Assembly (NCBI RefSeq): GCF_002998435.1
Contig: NZ_CP027231.1
Location: forward strand, 1,653,001 to 1,717,000
Source of the DNA: Bacteroides zoogleoformans
GTDB taxonomy: Bacteria > Bacteroidota > Bacteroidia > Bacteroidales > Bacteroidaceae
Length of the DNA: 64,000 nt
Direction: 5' to 3'
The translations under genes and the position numbers were made by a program. Every line of letters begins with the position of its first letter. Position 1 is the stretch's first letter. Positions 43,892-52,707 of this stretch are shown piece by piece. The notes under the pieces were generated by a model. The model was not told the DNA's origin and searched no databases. It worked only from the letters and a program-made list of their open reading frames with translations.

Positions 43892-44929
43892 TCACACCGT
43901 AATTTCTCCCGCCAACGGACGTCCCATCAATTCCCGCACTTTGGCAGGCGGGTAATCGTGCCCCAGCAGAAACATCAGTTTGGTCACGGCGGACTCGGTG
44001 GTGCTGTCGTAGCCGCACACCACACCTGCCTGCATCAGCTGATAGCCGGTTTCGTACCGTTCCATTTCTACCGTTCCGGCGCTGCACTGGGTGACGTTCA
44101 CGATGACGATGCCTTGTTCGCTGGCATTGCGCAGGCGACGCAGGAACCACTCCTTGCGGGGAGCGTTGCCCGAACCGTAGGTCTCGAGGACAACGGCTCG
44201 CAGTCCCTCCGTGGCAAGCACGGAGGCAATCACGTTCTCCTGAATGCCGGGGAAAAGTTTCAGCACGGCCACGTTGGTGTCGAGCAGATAGTGGGGTTTG
44301 AGTTCATGATGGCGACCGTTCGTGCGAATCTGTACATTATTATATTTAATATGTATGCCCACCGAGGCAAGTACCGGATAGTTGAACGAGCGGAAAGCGT
44401 TGAAGTTCTCGGCATTCATCTTGGTGGTACGGTTGCCGCGCATCAGGTGGTTTTCGAAGAAGATGGACACTTCGGGCACGATGGGCTGTCCGTCAGGATG
44501 ACAGGCAGTGGCTATTTCGATACTGGTCAGCAGGTTCTCCTTGCCGTCGGTTCGCAACACGCCGATGGGCAACTGAGAGCCGGTCAGGATGACGGGTTTG
44601 TTCAGCCCTTCGAGCATGAAGCTGAGAGCGGATGCGGTGTAGGCCATGGTGTCTGTGCCGTGCAGGATGACGAAGCCGCTATACCGGTCGTAGTTGTCGC
44701 TGATGACGCGTACCAACTTGCGCCAGGCATCAGGATCCATGTCCGAAGAATCCATGGGCGGGTCGAATTGATAGGTGCCGATGCGAAACATGAATCGTTG
44801 GAGTTCGGGAATATGTTTCTGCAATTGCTCGAAGTTGAAGTTCTCCAAGGCACCGGTTTCCACATTTTCTATCATTCCGATGGTTCCGCCGGTATATATT
44901 AGTAAAACGGAAGTGTTATCAGGAGTCAT
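43892..44929 (-). CDS. ansA: L-asparaginase, type I (cytoplasmic)
   Basis: 345 residues without signal peptide. The two catalytic Thr motifs are LIYTGGTIGM near residue 13 and VILHGTDTMAYTASALSFML near residue 88, with LTGSQLPI following. This hydrolyses asparagine to aspartate and ammonia. Length and lack of export signal fit the type I enzyme. Confidence 0.93.
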   Translation of the reverse strand: MTPDNTSVLLIYTGGTIGMIENVETGALENFNFEQLQKHIPELQRFMFRIGTYQFDPPMDSSDMDPDAWRKLVRVISDNYDRYSGFVILHGTDTMAYTASALSFMLEGLNKPVILTGSQLPIGVLRTDGKENLLTSIEIATACHPDGQPIVPEVSIFFENHLMRGNRTTKMNAENFNAFRSFNYPVLASVGIHIKYNNVQIRTNGRHHELKPHYLLDTNVAVLKLFPGIQENVIASVLATEGLRAVVLETYGSGNAPRKEWFLRRLRNASEQGIVIVNVTQCSAGTVEMERYETGYQLMQAGVVCGYDSTTESAVTKLMFLLGHDYPPAKVRELMGRPLAGEITV

Positions 44930-44953
44930 ATGCGCCTTTTCTTTTTTTCAGTG

Positions 44954-44961
44954 CAAATATA
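44954..44961 (-). promoter_or_regulatory. -7 box (TATATTTG) for ansA
   Basis: A perfect TAnnTTTG element on the minus strand 25 bases upstream of the ansA start. Confidence 0.55.
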
Positions 44962-45144
44962 ATGAAACATATTGAAATTGATAACAATATGACATGAAAG
45001 AATGGCTTGTTCCCCAAGATGTTTCGTGCCGGAAGTGTGAATATGACAGAAGACCGGAATGCTATTATCTTGTCGTCTCCGAATGCCAATGAACTTTTAT
45101 CATAAAAAAGTCGTGAAAAGTGATAGATTGAACGTTTTTATTCT

Positions 45145-45152
45145 TACTTTTG
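45145..45152 (+). promoter_or_regulatory. -7 box (TACTTTTG) for the threonine operon leader
   Basis: A perfect TAnnTTTG element 35 bases before the leader-peptide ATG and about 350 bases before thrA. Confidence 0.6.
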
Positions 45153-45186
45153 CGACACTTATCAGAGACGATAGAAACGAGAGGTA

Positions 45187-45246
45187 ATGAATAAGTACTA
45201 TCAACATACAGTCACATCCATGTGCACCATGACCCTTAGGGGTTAG
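45187..45246 (+). CDS. Putative threonine operon leader peptide
   Basis: A 19-codon frame preceded by AGAGG encodes MNKYYQHTVTSMCTMTLRG. Four of nine codons in TVTSMCTMT are Thr. It lies between a perfect -7 box and thrA, with a 254-base gap before thrA. This is the layout of a ribosome-mediated attenuator sensing charged Thr-tRNA. A clear terminator hairpin was not found; GTGT...ACAC near 45258-45274, followed by ATTTTT, is the best candidate. Confidence 0.55.
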   Translation: MNKYYQHTVTSMCTMTLRG

Positions 45247-45500
45247 GGATAGTATTTAGTGTTTCTACGTGTTACACCATTTTTCAAGCAGTTTTTTATT
45301 TATAAAGTTTTCATTCAGGCCTTGCCGGACGGGAGTATCCTGCAGCCTAAGCGTATGCAAGGGGCGAGAACCGATGGGCAGCAGTCACGCATGATGAATA
45401 AGAGAGAATGCTCACAGGCTGTACTCCGGCACAATCCATACCGGGAAGCAGACGGAAGCTTAAATTGGAATAATCAGAATAACCAGAAAACAACAATACA

Positions 45501-47933
45501 ATGAAAGTAATGAAATTCGGCGGAACATCGGTCGGCTCCGCAAGCAGCGTTTTAAGTGTCAAGAGAATCGTAGAGACGGTGGATGAACCCGTCATTGTGG
45601 TGGTATCCGCCTTGGGAGGCATCACGGATAAACTGATAAATACCTCGAAGATGGCGGCAGCCGGTGACGCTTCCTACGAAAATGAGTTTCGCGAGATTGT
45701 ACGCCGCCATGTGGAGATGGTCAACGAAGTGATTCCGGAGGGAGAGGTACGGGTGGACTTGCAGCGACAGATAGGCGGGCTGCTCAATGAGCTGAAGGAT
45801 ATTTTCCAAGGCATCTACCTCATCAAAGACCTCTCGCAGAAGACGTCCGACACGATTGTGAGCTACGGCGAGCGGCTGTCGTCCATCATCGTCGCCCGGC
45901 TGACGGGGGCGGAATGGTACGACTCACGGCGGTTCATCAAGACGGAGAAGAAGCACTCCAAGCATGTGCTGGATACCGACCTGACGAACGAGCTGGTGCG
46001 CGAGACATTCCGCACCCTGCCCCGCCGCGCATTGGTGCCCGGTTTTATCTCCACGGACAAGGCCACGGGCGAGGTGACCAACCTGGGAAGGGGCGGCTCG
46101 GACTATACGGCCGCCATCATCGCCGCCGCACTGGATGCCGACTGCCTGGAGATATGGACGGATGTGGACGGGTTCATGACGGCCGACCCGCGCGTCATTT
46201 CCGGTGCATATACCATCAAGGAGCTGAGTTATGTAGAGGCTACGGAACTTTGCAACTTCGGCGCAAAGGTGGTTTATCCGCCTACCATCTATCCGGTTTG
46301 CCATAAGAACATACCTATCCTGGTGAAGAATACGTTTAACCCCGAAGGTGGGGGAACCGTTATCCGACAAGAAATATCCAATCTGCAAGGCAAGGCCATC
46401 AAAGGCATCTCGTCCATCAACGACACGAGCCTGATTACGGTGCAAGGTCTCGGTATGGTGGGCGTCATCGGTGTCAATTACCGCATCTTCAAGGCGTTGG
46501 CCAAGAACGGCATCAGTGTGTTTCTGGTGTCGCAGGCTTCTTCGGAGAACTCCACTTCCATCGGTGTGCGCAATGCCGACGCCGGTTTGGCCTGCGAGGT
46601 GCTGAACGAAGAGTTCGCCAAAGAGATAGAGATGGGGGAGATTTCGCCCATTCAGGCGGAGAAGAACCTCGCCACGGTGGCCATCGTAGGCGAGAACATG
46701 AAGCATACGCCGGGCATCGCCGGCAAGCTGTTCGGCACGCTGGGACGCAACGGCATCAACGTGATAGCCTGCGCGCAGGGTGCCTCGGAGACAAACATCT
46801 CGTTTGTGGTGGACAGCAAGCTGCTGCGCAAATCGCTGAACGTCATCCACGACTCCTTCTTCTTGTCCGAGTATCAGGTGCTGAACCTCTTCATCTGCGG
46901 CATTGGCACGGTGGGCGGCCATCTGATAGAACAGATTCACAGCCAGCACAGTAAATTGATGCACGAGAACGGTCTGCAACTCAATGTGGTGGGCATTGCC
47001 GACGCCAAGAGGGCCATGTTCAGTCGCGAGGGCTTCGACTTGGGACGCTTCCGTGAAGAACTCCGCGAGAAGGGGAAAGAAAGCTCGTTGGAAACGTTAC
47101 GCAATGAAATCATCGGCATGAACATCTTCAACTCCGTATTCGTGGACTGTACGGCAAGCGCTGACGTGGCTTCGCTTTATAAGGAACTGCTGCAACACAA
47201 TGTGTCGGTGGTGGCGGCCAACAAGATTGCGGCTTCTTCGGAGTACGACAACTACCGTGAACTGAAACAGATTGCCCGCCAGCGCGGGGTGAAGTACCTG
47301 TTCGAGACGAATGTGGGGGCGGGACTTCCCATCATCAATACCATCAACGACCTTATCCACAGCGGCGACAAGATACTGAAGATTGAAGCGGTACTAAGCG
47401 GTACGTTGAACTATATCTTCAATAAAATCAGTGCTGATGTTCCTTTCAGCAAGACCATCCGGATGGCGCAGGAGGAACGCTATTCCGAGCCCGACCCGCG
47501 CATAGATCTGAGTGGTAAAGACGTGATCCGCAAACTGGTGATTCTGGCACGTGAGGCCGGATACCGACTGGAACAGAGCGATGTGGAGAAGCATCTCTTT
47601 GTGCCCGATGACTTCTTCGAAGGCTCTCTGGACGATTTCTGGAAGAAGGTGCCGAGCCTTGATGCCGACTTCGAAGCCCGCCGCCGGGTGTTGGAGGCAG
47701 AGAACAAGCATTGGCGTTTCGTGGCCAAGCTGGAAGACGGCAAAGCCTCGGTAGGCCTGCAGGAGGTGGCGGCCAACCATCCGTTCTACGGCTTGGAGGG
47801 AAGCAACAACATCATCTTGCTCACCACGGAGCGCTACAAAGAATATCCGATGATGATACAAGGCTACGGTGCCGGTGCAGGCGTCACGGCTGCCGGTGTG
47901 TTTGCCGATATCATGAGCATTGCGAACGTTTAA
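45501..47933 (+). CDS. thrA: Bifunctional aspartokinase / homoserine dehydrogenase
   Basis: 810 residues. The aspartokinase domain begins MKVMKFGGTSVGSASSV and has VSALGGITDKL and LGRGGSDYTAAIIAAALDADCLEIWTDVDGFMTADPR. Tandem ACT regulatory domains follow (about residues 310-460). The dehydrogenase domain has the NAD(P) loop FICGIGTVGGHLIEQI near residue 468, ANKIAASSEYDNY and the catalytic stretch VGAGLPIINTINDLI...VLSGTLNYIFNKI. It opens the threonine operon: thrA, ApgM-like, thrC. Confidence 0.96.
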   Translation: MKVMKFGGTSVGSASSVLSVKRIVETVDEPVIVVVSALGGITDKLINTSKMAAAGDASYENEFREIVRRHVEMVNEVIPEGEVRVDLQRQIGGLLNELKDIFQGIYLIKDLSQKTSDTIVSYGERLSSIIVARLTGAEWYDSRRFIKTEKKHSKHVLDTDLTNELVRETFRTLPRRALVPGFISTDKATGEVTNLGRGGSDYTAAIIAAALDADCLEIWTDVDGFMTADPRVISGAYTIKELSYVEATELCNFGAKVVYPPTIYPVCHKNIPILVKNTFNPEGGGTVIRQEISNLQGKAIKGISSINDTSLITVQGLGMVGVIGVNYRIFKALAKNGISVFLVSQASSENSTSIGVRNADAGLACEVLNEEFAKEIEMGEISPIQAEKNLATVAIVGENMKHTPGIAGKLFGTLGRNGINVIACAQGASETNISFVVDSKLLRKSLNVIHDSFFLSEYQVLNLFICGIGTVGGHLIEQIHSQHSKLMHENGLQLNVVGIADAKRAMFSREGFDLGRFREELREKGKESSLETLRNEIIGMNIFNSVFVDCTASADVASLYKELLQHNVSVVAANKIAASSEYDNYRELKQIARQRGVKYLFETNVGAGLPIINTINDLIHSGDKILKIEAVLSGTLNYIFNKISADVPFSKTIRMAQEERYSEPDPRIDLSGKDVIRKLVILAREAGYRLEQSDVEKHLFVPDDFFEGSLDDFWKKVPSLDADFEARRRVLEAENKHWRFVAKLEDGKASVGLQEVAANHPFYGLEGSNNIILLTTERYKEYPMMIQGYGAGAGVTAAGVFADIMSIANV

Positions 47934-47951
47934 TCGATAAGAGGACGAACG

Positions 47952-49202
47952 ATGAAACACATGATTATATTGGGCGATGGCATGGCCGACTGGCCGATAA
48001 AGGCTTTGGGCAACCGGACGTTGTTGCAGGCCGCCGAAACGCCCTATATGGATAAGCTGGCGCGCATGGGGCGTGTAGGACGGTTAGCGACCGTTGCCGA
48101 AGGTTTCCATCCGGGCAGTGAAGTGGCCAACATGTCTGTGCTGGGGTATAACCTGCCGAAGGTGTACGAAGGTCGCGGTCCGCTCGAAGCGGCAAGTATC
48201 GGTATAGATTTGCAGCCCGGCGAGATGGCGATGCGCTGCAACCTTGTCTGCATAGCGGGAGACCTTATAAAGAACCATTCGGCCGGACACATCTCTACCG
48301 AAGAGGCGGATGTGCTGGTGAAATACCTGCAGGAACAGTTGGGCGATGACCGTGTGCGTTTCTATACGGGCGTGCAATACCGCCATCTGTTAGTGATAAA
48401 AGGAGGAGACAAACGCATTGACTGCACGCCGCCGCACGATGTTCCCTTAAAGCCTTTCCGCCCGCTGATGGTGAAACCGATGGAGGGTGCGGAGCCTATC
48501 GCGGTTCCCCAAGGCGAGGCAGAACTGACTCCCCGGCAGACAGCCGACCTGATAAACGATCTGATTCTGCGTTCGCAAGAGTTGCTCAGGCGGCATCCCG
48601 TGAACAAGAAACGCATGACCGAGGGCAAGGACCCGGCAAACAGTATATGGCCGTGGAGCCCCGGCTATCGTCCGAAGATGGAACGCCTTTCCGATAAATT
48701 TCCGCAAGTGAGGCGAGGGGCCGTGATTTCTGCCGTCGATTTGATTAACGGCATCGGCTACTATGCCGGACTGCGCAGAATCTCCGTGGAAGGGGCCACC
48801 GGACTCTACGATACCAACTATGAGAATAAGGTAGCCGCCGCTCTCGATGCTTTGAAAACGGACGACTTTGTCTATCTGCACATCGAGGCCAGCGATGAGG
48901 CCGGTCACGAAGGGGATGTTGAGTTGAAGCGGTTGACCATCGAGAATCTGGATCGCCGTGTTGTAGGCCCTATCTATGAGGCGGTGAAGGATTGGAGGGA
49001 GTCTGTTGCCATCTCCGTATTGCCCGACCATCCCACTCCCTGCGAACTCCGTACGCATACGGCCGAACCTGTTCCTTTCCTGATCTGGTATCCGGGCATC
49101 GAGCCGGATGACGTGCAGACTTTCGACGAGGTGGCTGCCTGCAACGGCAGTTACGGACTGATGAAAGAAGACGAGTTCATCAATGAGTTTTTCCGTGAGT
49201 GA
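47952..49202 (+). CDS. apgM: ApgM-family protein, proposed homoserine kinase
   Basis: 416 residues, 18 bases after thrA. The sequence belongs to the cofactor-independent phosphoglycerate mutase family of archaeal type: MIILGDGMADWP (metal Asp), EGFHPGSEVANMSVLGY (active-site Ser region), YEGRGPLEAASIGI and HIEASDEAGHEGD, VLPDHPTP. Its place between thrA and thrC, where homoserine kinase is otherwise missing, matches the long-standing proposal that this subgroup phosphorylates homoserine. The assignment of the reaction is by context; mutase activity cannot be excluded. Confidence 0.88.
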   Translation: MKHMIILGDGMADWPIKALGNRTLLQAAETPYMDKLARMGRVGRLATVAEGFHPGSEVANMSVLGYNLPKVYEGRGPLEAASIGIDLQPGEMAMRCNLVCIAGDLIKNHSAGHISTEEADVLVKYLQEQLGDDRVRFYTGVQYRHLLVIKGGDKRIDCTPPHDVPLKPFRPLMVKPMEGAEPIAVPQGEAELTPRQTADLINDLILRSQELLRRHPVNKKRMTEGKDPANSIWPWSPGYRPKMERLSDKFPQVRRGAVISAVDLINGIGYYAGLRRISVEGATGLYDTNYENKVAAALDALKTDDFVYLHIEASDEAGHEGDVELKRLTIENLDRRVVGPIYEAVKDWRESVAISVLPDHPTPCELRTHTAEPVPFLIWYPGIEPDDVQTFDEVAACNGSYGLMKEDEFINEFFRE

Positions 49203-49240
49203 GAGGGTATAATCTTTGTTTCCAATGTCATTAATCAATC

Positions 49241-50545
49241 ATGAGATATTACAGTACCAATAAACAGGCCTCCGAAACAAGTCTTGAAGAAGCCGTAGTG
49301 CGTGGACTTGCCGCCGATAAGGGGCTCTTCATGCCTTCTACCATCCAAGCATTGCCGCAAGAATTTTACGACAACATTGATACCCTTAGCTTTCAAGAAA
49401 TAGCCTGTCGTGTGGCGGATGCGTTTTTCGGCGAAGACGTTCCTGCCGATACACTGAAGCAGATCGTCTATGACACGTTGAACTTCGACGTCCCTCTGGT
49501 GCAGGTGACGGACGGTATTTACTCCCTCGAGCTGTTTCATGGCCCGACGCTCGCCTTCAAGGATGTAGGCGGTCGGTTTATGGCTCGGCTGCTGGGCTAT
49601 TTCATCCGGAAAGAGGGGCGGAAGCAAGTGAATGTATTGGTTGCCACTTCAGGCGATACGGGCAGTGCTGTGGCCAACGGCTTCCTCGGTGTGGAGGGCA
49701 TCCGGGTGTATGTGCTCTATCCCAAGGGCAAAGTCAGCGACATTCAGGAAAAGCAGTTCACCACCTTGGGACGGAATATCACCGCCCTCGAAGTAGACGG
49801 AACGTTCGACGACTGCCAGGCATTGGTGAAATCGGCCTTTATGGATAAGGAACTCAACGAGCGGTTGCTGCTCACCAGCGCCAACTCCATCAACGTGGCG
49901 CGTTTCTTGCCACAAGCTTTCTATTATTTCCATGCCTATGCGCAGCTGAAACGTGCAGGCCGGGCGGACAACATCGTCATCTGTGTGCCCAGCGGAAATT
50001 TCGGAAACATCACCGCCGGACTTTTCGGCAAGCGCATGGGGTTGCCCGTGAAGCGTTTCATTGCCTCCAACAATCGCAATGACATCTTCTATCAATACCT
50101 GCAAACGGGTGTTTATAGTCCGCGCCCAAGCATAGCCACCATAGCCAATGCCATGGATGTGGGCAATCCGAGTAACTTTGCCCGTGTGCTCGACCTTTAC
50201 GGAGGCAGTCATGCCGCCATCTCTGCCGAAATCAGTGGCGCCGCTTATACCGACGAACAGATTGCCGAAACCATGAAAACGGTTTGGAAAGACTACAATT
50301 ACCTCCTCGACCCGCACGGCGCATGCGGTTTCCGTGCTTTGTCCGAAGGCCTTCTATCCGGCGAAACCGGCATCTTTCTGGAGACTGCCCATCCGGCGAA
50401 GTTCAAGGATACGGTGGAGAAAATCATCGGCGAAACGGTGGCCATACCGGCGAAACTTCAAGCCTTTATGCAGGGCGAGAAGCGGAGCCTGCCTATGTCG
50501 AAAGAGTTTGTCGACTTCAAGAAATATTTGTTAACGGTTAGTTAG
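49241..50545 (+). CDS. thrC: Threonine synthase
   Basis: 434 residues. A PLP enzyme converting O-phosphohomoserine to threonine. Motifs: N-terminal MRYYSTNKQASETSLEEAVVRGLAADKGLFMP, PLP-Lys in ELFHGPTLAFKDVGGRFMARLL, LVATSGDTGSAVANGF and CVPSGNFGNITAGL. It starts 38 bases after the ApgM-like gene and ends the operon. Confidence 0.96.
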   Translation: MRYYSTNKQASETSLEEAVVRGLAADKGLFMPSTIQALPQEFYDNIDTLSFQEIACRVADAFFGEDVPADTLKQIVYDTLNFDVPLVQVTDGIYSLELFHGPTLAFKDVGGRFMARLLGYFIRKEGRKQVNVLVATSGDTGSAVANGFLGVEGIRVYVLYPKGKVSDIQEKQFTTLGRNITALEVDGTFDDCQALVKSAFMDKELNERLLLTSANSINVARFLPQAFYYFHAYAQLKRAGRADNIVICVPSGNFGNITAGLFGKRMGLPVKRFIASNNRNDIFYQYLQTGVYSPRPSIATIANAMDVGNPSNFARVLDLYGGSHAAISAEISGAAYTDEQIAETMKTVWKDYNYLLDPHGACGFRALSEGLLSGETGIFLETAHPAKFKDTVEKIIGETVAIPAKLQAFMQGEKRSLPMSKEFVDFKKYLLTVS

Positions 50546-50586
50546 TGATTAGCATAACGCTCGTGCAGCGCAGCTCACTAACCGTT
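50533..50586 (+). terminator. Hairpin across the thrC stop codon
   Basis: AACGGTTAG (50533-50541) pairs with CTAACCGTT (50578-50586), ending in a short T-containing stretch. It could end the threonine operon; the T-run is weak. Confidence 0.35.
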
Positions 50587-50619
50587 TGGTCAGATTGAAA
50601 CCAAGCAAAAGAGGACAGG

Positions 50620-51348
50620 ATGTTACAGAAAACGTTGGGGATTGTGTTACATACCCTGAAATACAAAGACACTTCACTCATAGTTGATGTCTATACAGAG
50701 GCTTTTGGCAGGGCTTCTTTATTGGTGCCTGTTCCCCGTTCGCACAAGGCGATGGTGAAATCGGTGCTTTTCCAGCCGTTGGCGTTGGTCGATTTGGAGG
50801 TTGAACTTCGTCCTACTTCCACGATATATAAGGTGAGAGAAGCGAAGTCGCATTATCCGTTCTCCACCTTGCCCTATAATCCTTACAAGTCGGCCATAGC
50901 CATGTTTTTATCGGAGTTTCTGTATCGTGCAGTTCGCGAAGAGGCCGAGAATCGACCCCTGTTTGCCTATTTACAGCATTCTGTTGTTTGGCTGGATGAA
51001 TGCCGATCGGGGTTTGCTAATTTTCATCTGGTTTTCCTCATGCGTCTTTCCCGTTTTCTGGGGCTTTATCCCAATTTGGAGGATTATCATCCGGGCGACT
51101 ATTTCGATTTGCAAAATGCCTGCTTCACGTCTTTACGGCCGCAGGTTCATTCCAATTATATCGTTCCTGAAGAGGCCGCCCGGCTGACACAGTTGATGCG
51201 GATGAATTATGAAACGATGCACCTCTTTGCCATGAATCGCGAGGAACGCATTCGTTGCCTGGTTATCATGAACGAGTATTACCGCTTGCATCTTCCTGAT
51301 TTCCCGATGCTGAGATCACTCGAAGTGTTGAAAGAACTATTCGACTGA
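50620..51348 (+). CDS. recO: DNA repair protein RecO
   Basis: 242 residues. The N-terminal OB-fold part ([34 protein letters not shown]) and the helical part ([50 protein letters not shown]) match RecO of Bacteroidetes. The Cys zinc module seen in some RecO proteins is absent. RecO loads RecA on gapped DNA with RecR. Confidence 0.92.
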   Translation: MLQKTLGIVLHTLKYKDTSLIVDVYTEAFGRASLLVPVPRSHKAMVKSVLFQPLALVDLEVELRPTSTIYKVREAKSHYPFSTLPYNPYKSAIAMFLSEFLYRAVREEAENRPLFAYLQHSVVWLDECRSGFANFHLVFLMRLSRFLGLYPNLEDYHPGDYFDLQNACFTSLRPQVHSNYIVPEEAARLTQLMRMNYETMHLFAMNREERIRCLVIMNEYYRLHLPDFPMLRSLEVLKELFD

Positions 51349-51359
51349 TTTCGTTTCTC

Positions 51360-51854
51360 TTATGCCCATCCGTTAGCCGTATGGTCCTTCTTGTCGAAGC
51401 TGACCATGGTCCATTCATGGGTTGCTGCGTCTTGCCGGTAGATTTTCTGTGCCACCGGCATGTTTTCATCGTTCAGTTCGTAGCGGCTTCTTTGCACATC
51501 TTTGTCGTAGGCGCGGTGTTTCTCATTCCAACGAGCATAATCCACGATGATTTCTTCGGTGCCGTAAGTGTAGGTCATCTTATAATAGGGCATCCATTGC
51601 TCATTTACGCTGTCCCATTTGCTGGCTTGCTTGCCGGTGAGACGATTCTGCTCATCGTACGTAAATTCATAGCGGAACTGTTTGCTGAGGTAGCTTCCCT
51701 CTTGCTTGAAGATGGTTTTGGCCATCACCAGATCGTTCTTTACTTCTTCGTTGGTGATGAAATTGCCTTCTTGCGCTTTCACTTCCATATTCATGGCAGT
51801 TGTCATAATCATTGCTGCGAATGCCATTGCTTTGAATAAAACTGTTGTTTCCAT
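51360..51854 (-). CDS. DUF3836 exported protein
   Basis: 164 residues. A signal peptide (FKAMAFAAMIMTTAMNMEVKA) is followed by repeated YTYxxxNRLTxKxxxKWDxxxxxW elements (RYEFTYDEQNRLTGKQASKWDSVNEQW, RSRYELNDENMPVAQ). This is the DUF3836 pattern found in Bacteroides secreted proteins. Function unknown. It converges with recO, 11 bases away. Confidence 0.78.
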   Translation of the reverse strand: METTVLFKAMAFAAMIMTTAMNMEVKAQEGNFITNEEVKNDLVMAKTIFKQEGSYLSKQFRYEFTYDEQNRLTGKQASKWDSVNEQWMPYYKMTYTYGTEEIIVDYARWNEKHRAYDKDVQRSRYELNDENMPVAQKIYRQDAATHEWTMVSFDKKDHTANGWA

Positions 51855-52027
51855 ACTCTTCTATTTTTTAGGATTATTACTTTCCTTGTTTTACTTTTAG
51901 ACGTAGCGGTCGATTAGAAGGTTGCATGTTGCTTTTTCTTTTTCTCCGATGTCTTTGCAAGAGTATGGTCAATATACATGCCAAAGAAGTAATGCTCTGT
52001 AAATCAGTAGTGCGCTCTTCTTTGTCG

Positions 52028-52065
52028 TGTCCGCTATCGGACAACTGTTTGCTCAATAGCGGACA
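52028..52065. repeat. TGTCCG/CGGACA palindrome cluster
   Basis: TGTCCGCTATCGGACA (52028-52043) is a 16-base palindrome with 6-bp arms. ATAGCGGACA (52056-52065) is a perfect reverse complement of its first ten bases. It lies in the 51855-52171 gap, which has no gene. Confidence 0.6.
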
Positions 52066-52171
52066 TTCTTATGCTTCAAAAGCAGTTTCCTTTTTGAATG
52101 TTTACGGAAGTTGTTGCTTATACCGAGCAGATATGGAAGAGATGGGTTTCGGAAAGCTGTCGCTCTCTTTT

Positions 52172-52621
52172 TTATCCCAAGAGTTCCTTCACTTTGGCAG
52201 AGATGGCACGACCTTCGGCAAGTCCGGCCAGTTTCTTGCCGGCCACGCCCATCACCTTGCCCATGTCTTTACCTCCGGTGGCGCCTACTTCACTGATGAT
52301 TTCTTTCAAGGCAGCTTCCAGCTCTTCGGGAGACATCTGTTTGGGCAGATAGGCTTCCATCACTTTCACTTGAGCCAGTTCGGCATCTGCCAAATCCTGA
52401 CGTCCCTGCTGCACATAGATTTCGGCGGCATCCTTACCCTGCTTGGTCAGTTTTTGGATAATCTTCAAAGCATCCGCGTCTCCCAAGGTATCATTGGCAC
52501 CGGGGGCTGTTTTTGCTTCGAGGAATACTTTCTTTACATTTCTCAAAGTGTCGAGGGCTACTTTATCTTTAGCCTTCATTGCGGTTTTTATGTCTTCGCT
52601 GACTTTTTCAAATAAATCCAT
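52172..52621 (-). CDS. GatB/YqeY domain protein
   Basis: 149 residues from ATG 52621 (MDLFEKVSEDIKTAMKAKDK); the frame is open further upstream but this is the family N-terminus. The YqeY pattern is seen in ALDTLRNVKKVFLEAKTAPG, YVQQGRQDLADAELAQVKVMEAYLPKQMSPEEL and GATGGKDMGKVMGVAGKKLAG. The domain resembles the tRNA-binding tail of GatB, and its role is not firmly known. It follows ftsZ by 86 bases on the same strand, a common arrangement in Bacteroidetes. Confidence 0.9.
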   Translation of the reverse strand: MDLFEKVSEDIKTAMKAKDKVALDTLRNVKKVFLEAKTAPGANDTLGDADALKIIQKLTKQGKDAAEIYVQQGRQDLADAELAQVKVMEAYLPKQMSPEELEAALKEIISEVGATGGKDMGKVMGVAGKKLAGLAEGRAISAKVKELLG

Positions 52622-52707
52622 CTTGTTATTTGCTATTTGACTGTTTATTATTAATGGTTTGTGTGTCCTGTACGCATGTATCGCGCCGACACACAATTGC
52701 GGATTAT

